The position numbers and the translations under genes were made by a program. Below the pieces are notes generated by a model, which saw only the letters and a list, made by a program, of their open reading frames with translations, did not search any database and was not told where the DNA came from. From positions 14,702,001-14,766,000 of the forward strand of contig JAWQUS010000032.1 in NCBI GenBank assembly GCA_036365455.1: a stretch of DNA of 64,000 bases. The letters run 5' to 3'. Positions 10,001-21,900 of the stretch are shown here, in pieces (within the stretch, counting starts at the first letter, position 1; every line of letters starts with the position of its first letter). This DNA comes from Macrosoma leucophasiata (taxonomy: Eukaryota; Arthropoda; Insecta; Lepidoptera; Hedylidae).

Positions 10001-13000
10001 AGGTTCGCCACCTGTTATATGGGCCAAAACGTAACCGGCGAGTCGTGGGTGTTTGCATGTATGCTTGAATGCATGCATTTACCTCTGCCTATCCCTTCGG
10101 GGATTACAGGCGTGAAGTTACGTTTTTACGTAAATTGAAGTGTTTTATGGGCTTGTTTTAGCTGTTTTTAATGTGTTTTGTGACGTAAATATCTTTTTGA
10201 TATCCCACTTCAAAGTTATATATACCTTCCCCGTGGTCACGGGCAGACTGCGCGGCAAAATTCGCAAATATGATTTCTACAATGTATGAAGCCGAAATAT
10301 CTGGGGCTCCACACTCTCTGCCTACCCCTGGCGTGCAGATACATTCATACATGCATATGAAGCTTGCGAAAATCAGCGAAAACGTTTATTGTAGTAAGTA
10401 GTAGATAAGTCTCATGTAATTTGATCAATCTCTCTTGAAATTGAGGGAACGGGGATTTCCCCATCATTACCACAATCGTAAGTTAATTACACCCATCTAC
10501 ATAATTATTAATCGGAAGCGCCCGAACCTTTTCAAGCTCATTACAATAAAAGCTTTCGATTTGCTGAATTTTCAAGGTTGTTGTATTTTACCTTTTTTAT
10601 GGTTCCGTAGTAAACATGGAGGTGTCTGTAGGCTACACTAATCACTTGCCACACATTTGAACTAATTACATTCTTGTTTGTGACTGATCTACCATGACGA
10701 AATAGGTCGAGTACTGTCTGATGATGGGTTCAAAAGTCTTAGCTATCGGCGTGCATGTATGAAGAGAATGATGAATGTAAATGAGGCACGGGAGGTATGT
10801 CAGGACCGGGATATCTAGTGCTCCATACTCTCTGTCTAGCCCGTCAGAGACCTGGCGTAAAGATACATACATACATTCTTGTTTGCCAATTTCTCATTAA
10901 TTGTAGAGGGGTTTCTCTGTCATTCATTACCACATTCACAACTTAATTACACTCTGCGCAATCATTAGCCAATCGAAAATTACGTACCTTTTGGATCTCA
11001 TTACAATGACTACACGTTATTTTCTGAATCTCTTTTAGCCTTATAAATTACTAAAACGGAGCCTTGTTAGTGTGGCGATAAAGTCTAATTTGCAATCGTT
11101 TTGGATCACCGGAAACATTTTCGATGGTATAGGTATATGTAATATCTATTAAATTCTCGTGTCACAGTGTTTGTAACAATACCTACTTCTCCGAAACGGC
11201 TTGACTGATTATCATAAAATTTTGATCCCAAAATGGTAGGGCCAGGGTCCACCCCAATTTTTTATACAAAACTATATTTTTCTCATTAATGTACAAAAAG
11301 ATGTTAACGAAGTGAAGTCTATACAATTATCAAATCTCATGTAATTCGACCAATGACCCAATTGCGGATCTTTCATTAATTTGAGAATAGACATTATCCC
11401 GCCCTCATTCACCCAATCACGATCTAATGACGTCCGTATATACAATACCGTTTTATTACCCAATCAAAAGGTCGGTTTTAATAATAGCTTCTCGACAACT
11501 GTACCTACTATAGTAATTGTCTTCAAATAAAGTGTGATTGACTTGACTTATGGTCCTATGTCCCCTAGATGGGGCAAAGGGCGTCCACAGTGGTTCTCCA
11601 TCTCGATCGGTCTTGAGCCTCGCGCTTAATTTCACTCCAACACTTCCCGATCTTCTTCACATCGTCAGTAACTGTTCGTCACCAAGTCTGCTTCGGACGA
11701 CCACGCTTTCGATTTCCTTGGGGGTTCCAGTCCAATGCCTGTTTTGGTATGTGATCAGGACCCCGTCGGAGTGTGTGGCCAATCCAATTCCACTTACGGC
11801 GCCTAACTTGTTCCTCGATTGAAGTCTCGTGGCAGCGTTCAAGTAGGTTCACATTTGAGATTTTCTCGGGCCAGTATATCCCGAGAATTTTGCGAAGACA
11901 ACGATTAACGAAAACCTGGAGTTGGTATGAAATGGCCTTGGTGACCTTCCAGGTTTCGCAGCCATACAATAGCACGGACTTCACGTTGGACTTGAAAATT
12001 CTGAGCTTAACTCTACGAGTCAGTTTATTTGACTGCCAAATGGGCCGCAGCTGCGCGAAAGTCACTTGGGCTTTAGCGATACGTGAAGTGACGTCATCTT
12101 CCGTACCTCCCGTCTCTGAAGTGTGATTGAGGCATAGCATTATTTCCAAAAGAAGAATCAAAATATTTTTTGTGCCCCATCCAGACACTTGCGACACAGT
12201 AAAAATATGAACAGTATGGAAACTATGTACAAAACGTTCCAAATGGCACACTAACACAAACATGCGCATCGACGCTCGATGTAGCGAGTGACTCAGTACT
12301 GCAGCACCGCGAGAATTGCATGTATGTGTGAGTGTGACGTTTCAAGGTTTTGTACGTAGTTTCCACACGGTTCATATTTGCACTGTGCTTGCGAGGCGCC
12401 TCCTTAAAGCACACGTCACTTGTTTTGTCGATTGGTAGCAACTTCATATTTTATTAAATTTAAATCCATAATTAAAATAATTCTAGATATTATAACTAAA
12501 GATAATCTAGCCATCGCGAATAGCTAATTAATTAGAGAATACGCACTATCCTGGCTCCATTCACCCAATCACGACGTAATGCCGTCCGTCTTTACAATGC
12601 TGTTTTATTAGCCAGTAAAAAGGTGATATAAAAATACCAATCTCTAATCTATTTGTAGAGGGATTACCGTCATTTATTACCACAATCACAACTTCATTTA
12701 AGGATTCATTAGCCAATCGAAAATTACCTTGCGGATCCCATTTTTTTATGTCATTAAGTTGACAGACAAGCAGACGGGCCACCTGATGGTAAGTGGTCAC
12801 CGTCGCCTATGAACATTTGCAACACCAGGGGAGTCGCCAACACGCTGCCAGCCCTGAAGGACTCTTTTGACGCCATTTTTTAAGAACCCCATATTGTAAC
12901 CTCAGAGGGCACCTCATTTCAACGGCAACTTCTTATTTTCTGAATCACTTTAATGTTCTATTACCCAATCAAAATGTCGGTTTTAATAATAGATTTTCAA

Positions 13001-16000
13001 AAAACTGTACCACCTACTTTAGTAATTGTCTTCAAATAAAGTGTGATTGAGGCATAGCATTTCCAAAAGAAGAATTTACCCGTGGTAGAGTTCCATTGCC
13101 GGGTTCATAGGCACCACCGCATTACCTAAATGGTATTATTCAGCAGTTATCGTGTTCCGGTCAGCTGGTAATGTACGATCCTGTAATTGCCGGCACAGGG
13201 GCATACCAACAATGTTATTATGAACTGTGTTCCATTTTGCCAGTCTCATAATATATAAACACACACACGCACACACAGAGGCACACGTTAGGTCTCAGTG
13301 GTAACGCATTTGACCTCTAGGCTTTGTGTAAGTGTCTATAGGCTGTAGTCATCACTTAAAATCAATGTGAGCTGCATGCTTGTTGCCACTTTCATTACAT
13401 AAATGAACGTATAAATGAAATTTGATGTCCGATTTTATTGTTTTAAAATGAAGGGTTTTTGTGGTAAGTGGCCAGCTCATAAATAAATTTACTCTCTACA
13501 AAAAGACAACTTGATAATATTTATTCACTCCAAACCAATAACAGGTATGTGAACCAACATTACATTCCTATTTTCTAGCGAACCCAATAAAAACACAAGA
13601 ACCATTCACTTTGAAAGCTTAGTTCACATCAAATTCCATTCTATTTGAGTCCCATTATTAGAAACGAGCTTCTTTTCAAATAAACATTGGACTATATAAT
13701 AGGTGTAATAAAATGCACAATTCTACGTAATTTTCGTTTAATTAATAATGTAATGTAACTTTATGATGGTGGTAGAGCAATGACGTGGTGGTTTTAAAGA
13801 AAAAAAATTGATGGTGGAAAATTGTCAAAATAATAATTTCGACAGGCGTTCGTATTCCTGGAAAACGTCTACTAGTTTGTTTTTTTTGCTTTGCTAAAGC
13901 TAAAACAGAGACAAAAAGCTATTCTATTTCCAAATCGTGTTTTTGTTTGAATGAATGAATTAATAATGTAATGTAGCTTTATGATGATGGCAGAGCAATG
14001 GCGTGGTGGTTTGAAAGAAAAAAAAATTGGTGGTGAAATATTGTCAAAAACAACAATTTCGATAGACGTTCGCACCCATGGAGAACGTCTACTAGTTTTT
14101 TTTTGTTTTGAAGGAAGGCTGATTGGTCTGTGGCTAAAGCTAAAACAGAGACAAAAAGCAATTCTATTTTCAAATCGTGTTTTTGTTTAAATGAATATTG
14201 TCGTTTATTTCAGTATGTTCCATATTAGAATTCACCATTTTGGTATATTAATTAAACAAGTGAATACCTGTGATATCACGCTGGAGGCTACTGATGTTCT
14301 AATAATGATGTTCATATGAAAATATAGAATAGAAAGGAATTTCCGAAATGTTGGCTGAATTTCAAAAGCAATTATGTTCAAACCATTTAATGTATGTTAT
14401 TGTCGAATATTAATAACTGGCCTAATTAATACAAAATTGAGCATTATCTGTCCAAGCACAAGCATTTATATACTTGAATTGTGTTACACTAGCGACCCGC
14501 TCCGGCTTCGCACGGGTAGAATTTTTTTTTGTGTAACGGAAGTGGCAAACAAGCATGCAGTTCACATTGATGTTAAGTGATGACTGCAGCCTTTAGACAC
14601 TTACAAAAGACCAAGGTCAAAATGTAGATGCGTTACGCCTCTAAGGTGTTATGCCTCTGTGCCGGAAATTACAGTGCCGTACATTACCACCTGACCGGAA
14701 CACCATAGTGCTGAACACTACCATTTAGCGGCAAGTATATTAGGTAATGCGGTGGTGCCTACGCCCGCGATCTCCGTCACTGGAGCTATACCACCAGACA
14801 AAATTTATTATATTGTGAGCACACGCAATAATCGTGATATCTCTGTAAATATAATATGTATACGATATTGATAAATTACAGATATATTATAAACCTCCCT
14901 CAGAATACCCTCTTTCCAACATTTTAAACAGGAACAAAATCCATTCACAGCTTCCCGAGATTAGCGCATACATAGAGACGGAGAAAGTACGGGGACTTTA
15001 CTAAAATAATAATGGGTAAAAATATTTTATCACCGGAGAGCTTCTCTAGACCCATAGAGCAACGCGGCCCACCGGTCGCGGTGGACCGGAGGGGAGTAGC
15101 CATAGTGTGTATTACCGTGGTATTACCGATGCAAAACAGTCCGTCATTTTTTGCGGGGGGAACTGCGTGTGACACACATGCATACTATCAAAAATCGTCT
15201 ATTACTACGATACTCACACCTTGACCTTAACAAAATACAGAAACGATTTCACGCACACATTTAAACATCTAGGCGACAGGTATAGGCACATTTGGGCTTG
15301 TACTTTGACAGAGGGGAAAGCCTGCATATGGCTACTCCCCTCCGGTGTTGCTCTATGTCTAGACCTAAAACAGAATTATTAATATATGGTACAGAGACAA
15401 ACAAATTCAAATAGGTATTCATTCATGTTACCAAAAAGTCTATCAAAGTATGTATGTATGTATCTTCACGCCAGGTCCCTAACGGGGTAGGCAGAGAGTA
15501 TAAGGCGCCAGATATTCCGGTCTTGACAGAGGCTTTGTGTGAATGATAGTATCGGTGTAAAAATGAAAAAAGGCATGCTCCGATGGTTCGGGCATATAGA
15601 TAGAAAGAATATCGAATGAGCGAATGACTAAACAGATAAACAATGCGAATGTGGATTGTAGAGGCCCAGGAAAACCAAGACTGACCTACCATGACCAACT
15701 AGGTCGAGTTCTGTCAAACTAACTTCAGTTAGTCGCAAAAAAGTCGACACTTCCTTGAATAAAATCTTAGTGATTGTTTTTTTTTTATAGTTTATTAAAC
15801 ACAATATTTTTTTGCAGAGGAAACGGCAATGATCCTGCCAGGCGGGTTGTCAGTGAGCCGACACTCGAACGAGACGGTGGATATACGCAAAAACCTGCGC
15901 CTGCGCAATCCAGATGACCCTGAATCCAACTCACATAGAGAGTAAGCATATCTTTTAAGGTTATCTCGCATACATCATAAGTACCTATCTTTTGTTTATT

Positions 16001-18889
16001 ATGTCATGGGCAAATAATAATACAGTGCCCACATAGTGCCACAGGGTGGCATAGATGCATAGGTAACATTTAGGCATATATCCCAGTAATATATATATAA
16101 AAATGCAACCTGTTTTCCTTGGTCACGGCATCACGCGTGAATGGCTGGACCGATTTGGCTAATATTGATTTTGAATGATTTTTGGGAATGTTTAAAAGGT
16201 AAGAAAATATGAAGAAATTGAAGGGAAATAGTAAAAACCACCATTTCATTTTCCCATACAAAAAGTCCGTATCTATCAAACCTTTGACACATGTCATATT
16301 TTTATTCTGAGGCAATACGAAGTTTGCCGGGTCAGCTAGTAATAAATAATATAAATGGGAACCCATTATACGTCCCACTGCTGGGCACGAGTCTCTCCCT
16401 TTTTTTGGGGGAGGCCTGGAGCTTACTCCACCACGCTGCTTCAATGCGAGTTGGTGGAGATACGGGTTAGTGGCCAACCCGCTATCAGATGTTTTCAAAC
16501 CGCCCATAAGGCCTCCGACAAGGTTTAACGACTGCTATCTGTCGATAGCAACCGCGACCGACGGCTTAACGTGCCCTCCGAAGCACGGACACTCGCATTA
16601 ATTTGCCACTAGCGGTCACCCATCACACTACCAGACCGCGCCCGTAGTGGTTAGCCGAGTAGATCGCGTATGATCTACACCAGCCGCGAGTACATGCGCG
16701 CTTTTAATAGATATAAAATACAAAAATTATAAAAATTCGAGTTGGATCGTAGGTAATGAGATAGAAGAATTTTAGTTGTGACGAAAATTTGTGTGCAAAA
16801 AAGGTAACTTTTAAACACAATTAATTCCCTTTTTAGATTCATTATTTATACGATTTGCAATTTTATTACTTCTGTTCTTCAGCTCACATTGATGTTTAGT
16901 GATGACTGCAGCCTATAGACATCTACACCAAAGCCAGATGTCATCCCTGAGACCTTAGTTGTTACGTCTTTGTGATAGTTATTACGGGGCCATACATTAC
17001 CATCTAACCGAAACACGAATGTGCTGAACATTACCAGCATTACCAGCATTACCTAATGTATCAGCCGAATTCGGCGGCAGATAGATTAGGTAATGCGGTG
17101 GTGCCTACGCCCTCGAATCCCTACTCCGGAACGCTACGACCAATAAATGATGAAGACTATTGAAGCGCGTAACCCTAAGCATGAATTGATGATCTTGTAA
17201 GTGTGTGCTCTAGTTTAGTATGTATCTTCACGCCAGGTCCAGGTAACGGGGTAGGCAGAGAGTGTGGAGCGCTAGACATAGAGTAACGCGGACCGGAGGA
17301 GCCATAGCGTGTATTACCGATGCAAAACAGTCTGTAATTTTTTGCGGGGGGAAATGCGTGCGACACTCACGCACAGTACAGAAATCGTTTTTTATTACTA
17401 AACTCACACCTTGACTTTAACAAAATACAGAAACAATTTCACGCACATATTTAAACATCTAGGGTATAGGCCCATTTGGGCTTGTGCTTTGACAGAGGGG
17501 AAAGCCTGCATATGGCTACTCCCCTCCGGTGTTGCTCTATGGCGCTAGATATCCCGGGCCTGACACACGTCCCGTGCCTCATCTATCTTCATTATTCTCT
17601 TCATACATGCATGCCGATTCCTAAGACTTTTGACCCCACCATCAGACAGTACTCCTTCCAGTTGAGTGACAGTTCCTGGGCCTCTGAGACCATCCACATT
17701 TGCATTGTATATCTGTTAAGTCATTCGCTCATTCGACATTCTTTCTATAAGCCCGAACCATCGGAGCATGCCTTAGGTAAGTAGAGATTGCTTAATTCCA
17801 TTAAAGCAGAAAGCTGAAGCCTGCGTTACTTTGAATTATTTAACCTCAAACATAGTTTATTTTAACGTCTTTTTAAATCAGTACTTGAAATAAGTAGCTT
17901 CGTTAAAGTTTTAAGTAAAGTTTTATTTGAAGACATGCACTTACCATAAACGGAGAGTACTGCATGCCCGTTTTCTCATACATATTAAGAGAATCAATTT
18001 ACTTTATCGTGTTTTCTTAGTCGATTGCAAGATATATACCTAATTTGGTCTCGATTTTTTGTATTTTCATTTTTGATTCATTCTATGACATCAAAAGAAA
18101 ATACTGGTTATATTGGTCAAAGAGCAACACCGGAGGGGAGTAGCCATATGCAGGCTTTCCCCTCTGTCAAAGTACAAGCCCAAATGGTCCTATACCTGTC
18201 ACCTAGATGTTTAAATGTATGCGTGAAATTGTTTCTGTATTTTGTTGGGCGTATGTGTCGCACGCATTTCCCCCCGCAAAAAATGACAGACTATATTGCA
18301 TCGGTAATAAACGCTATGGCTACTCGCCTCCAGTCCGCCGCTGTAGCGCTAGGAGAAAGGGAATGCTAGTATCGTGTTCGATCATACTAGCTCAGTTAGA
18401 AATGTCGCTCGCATGATGTAGCTGATTAAATGTAATTTTTGTTTAAAGGGTTTCTTCTGTATTTATTCTTATACTTATTACATTAAATGATGTATCTAAA
18501 GTATCTTTTTATAGATAAAGTCTTATTGTAGATAAAGAATCCTGTGATATCCATTATAGAGACATTGAAGTTAAATATTTAGCAAGAAATGAACTAACTG
18601 TTTCAAGAACTTCTAAAAGTTTTTCTGAATTCACGCCTGATTTGAAGCGTGTAGTAACCGCGAAATGCGGGTTCCTTATGATTTGATTTTAATTTAATTT
18701 ATTCTGTGCCTAAAGAAACATATTCTTTCTTTCCTTCTTTGCGAGAATGCAAATGTAGAGGACTTGATGTCATTACCGTAGCGTTAGGAGATAGGGAATG
18801 CTAGTGTTGTGTTCGGATATGCTAACTCAGTTAGAAATGTCGCTCGCATGATTTGGCTGATTAAATGTAATTTATGTTTAAAGAGAGCC

Positions 18890-18936
<47 letters not shown>

Positions 18937-21900
18937 CTGACCTACCATGACCAAATAGGTAGAGTTCTGTCTGATGGTGGGATCAAAAGTCTTAGGAATC
19001 GGCGTGCATGTATGAAAAGAATGATGAAAGTAGACGAGGCACGAGAGGTTTGTCAGAACCGGGATACCTGGCGCTCTACACTCTCTGCCTACCCCGTTAG
19101 GGACCTGGCGTGAAGATACATACATATGTTTAAAAATGTTTCTTTTGTATTTATTCTTATACTTGTCACATTAAAGTATGTATCTAAGTATATTATTATA
19201 GATATAAGCCGTCTTATTGTAGATAAAGAATCCTGTGATTCCATTATAGAGACATTGCAGTTAAATATTCAGCAAGAAATGAACAAACTGTTTCAAGAAC
19301 AGACTTCTAAAACTTTTCTGAATTCACGCCAGATTTGGAGAGTGTAGTAAAGGGCGGCATCCTTATGATTCGATTTTTATTTAATTTATTCTGTGTCTAA
19401 AGAAATATATTCTTTCTTTCCTTCCTAGTATTCTTTATTTCCTTGCAACAGTGCAAATTTTAATGTAAAAAACTTGATGTCATTACCGTAGCGCTACGAG
19501 ATAGGGAACGCTAGTTCAACATCATTTCACACGTATACGGCTGAACAACTGTAATTGTTGTTAAGGGATTTATTCAGTATCAATTACTGCATCATACCAA
19601 AACAGAATTACCCTATTTTTTTGTAGAGAGTTTGAATTAACTGATAAAAGGTAACAGTTATTCCTTCCTTCCAATCTTCCTCATTAAATTTATCTTCATG
19701 TAAAATTTATTCGCTCTTGGTAATTTGTGATTACTGGACGTTTTATCGAACGTTTTACAAAAATATCTATAAAGATCTATTCGAGGTAAAAATATTTTTT
19801 ATTCTCTTCACATAAGTATTCGATTCTGAGGGCAACGATTTTTACCGTAAGCTTTATCTTTATAAGTTAATTTATTTCTGGGCAACCCTGTAAAACTGTC
19901 AGTGCTGGCAAGTATGTATGTATGTATGTATCTTCACGCCAGGTCCCTAACGGGGTAGGCAGAGAGTGTAGAGCGCTAGATATCCCGGTCCTGACAAACC
20001 TCTCGTGCTTCGTCTACCTTCATCTATTCTATATATCCTATTTCTATTAAAACCTATTACAGCATAAACGAATTATTACAAGAAAAAAGAAATAGAGTGA
20101 AAATTAAATTAAAATATTAATAAATTATGGTAATAATGTATATATGTAATATGGTTGTCTGTGTCTGTATTAACTATTGATGCAGTCAGAGAGAGGTCCC
20201 GCCGAATATAACCCATTACAAAGTAGATCAAAATTCTCGGGCCTCTACGTGTTGGACCCCCCATGTCAAGCAAGCCTATCAAAGGTCCGCGCTCAAATTG
20301 GGCCCCGTGCTAACGAGAGACATAATTATAAATAATATTTAAATTAAAATAATAAGTATTTGATTCAGTGTCAATCCTCCTCTCTCCTATTTTGCGGTGC
20401 CCTACAGGGTCCATAGTGCTAATGTAACACCACCTACCGTTGTACATTATGGTGCAATAAAGTATTAAGTTTTAATGGAAACACATTCCGAATAGCCTAC
20501 TTCAATATTTTGCCACTTTTAGAATTTTCTCCTGCTACCCTCATTTTTATCTCAATGTGAAAGCGCGTGATTCTATTCCTTCTAATCACATTTCCATGTC
20601 ATATAGCGAGTTGCTATAAATGCATCTTTTCAACTCCAATCTCATTACCGCAGTGCAAAGTGCAATGCGATGCTATATGAAAAAGCAAGATAAATTTACC
20701 AACACGAATAACGTCTGGATCATGGATCGGATGTAAACTAAGCTTGTTACTTTAATTACGTACTATTATGAACAATGTCAAGCACTGTCTGAGAGTGGGG
20801 TCAAAAGTCTTAGGAATCATTGTGTACGTATGAAGAGAATGATGAATGTGGAAGAAGTACGGGAGGTGTGTCAGGGTCCGGGATATCTGGCGCTCCACAC
20901 CCTCTGCCTATCCCGTAAGGGTCTTAGCGTGTATATACACACATACGTACTATTATGGATCTAGTAATGCAGTCAGTCAACCGAACAATGGCGGTTAAAT
21001 TATTCCAATCCGCCCAAGTAAGCGCAAAACACAAGATGAGCGTCAGCGTCTTACGGTATAACTACCACCACCGCGATCGTCATCGCATATCAAGCGTGGC
21101 GATTATGGCATATGTCCCCCGTGGGGAGAATTTGGTAAGGCCTCCCCCTCATTAGCCATGCGCGTTCCTCGGGCTTTTGAGCGACGCAGGGCAGCAAAGC
21201 GCGACGATCACGAAGCGCGCTCGCGCTTATCGGACGCCCGAAGAACGCGCACGTCTAATGTGGGGGAGGCCTATAGCTGTGGTCTTTCGGCTGATATGAT
21301 GATTATGGATGTCATGCATGCGACGAATGATTGTGTTTGATCATAACAATTTTGTTTTATTATTGTTAAGAGGCATAGCCTATAACGAAACAAAATGGTC
21401 CTAACGGAAGACCAGCGCCGGTTGTCCCTCAACCAGCACATGCCGAGTTGGGGCCAATTTGTAACAAATAATTCTTACTTATTGTCATATTTTTTTCTGT
21501 CATATTGTTACAAATAAACGTTACTTGCTGTGCTTCAAATATAGCGAAATCAGACGCAAAGATCTGCAAATATGGTTTTGAATAGAAGCAATTTGTAAGT
21601 CCGGACGTAATTTGCAGGTACTGCGTCCGCTTCGAAGTTACAAAAGTGTCGAAAGCCTGCCACACGGACTCGGAGTACAAAGCGTTGCGAGAAGGTATGT
21701 ACACCGGAAATTGGAAACGAACTGGAATCGAAATATTTGAAGCTGTTTGTTGGACGTCTTTTGGCGTCAGTACATGTTTTTCAAGTTGTGTTTGTTTTGT
21801 AAGAATTCTTCCATGTTAATGTTAGGCGACGTGTGTAAATATAGTGCAAGAAAATACACTATTCAACAAGAAATATTGCATATGGACTTCGGCTCTGTAT

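Noticed and set aside
16089..16339. RTE-type LINE 3' ends
   Set aside because: The GTCAGCTAG-ending repeats lack a microsatellite or A tail; a TC start and a CTAG|T end fit Helitrons better, although this family remains the less certain of the Helitron-like groups.
19627..19650. 24-nt micro-exon of the SBSPON-like gene
   Set aside because: It has AG and GT borders and stays open, but it does not repair the phase to the last exon and has no family motif.
21158..21340. Arg-rich 60-codon frame
   Set aside because: It ends in LINE-like 3' sequence and has no start context or splice support.
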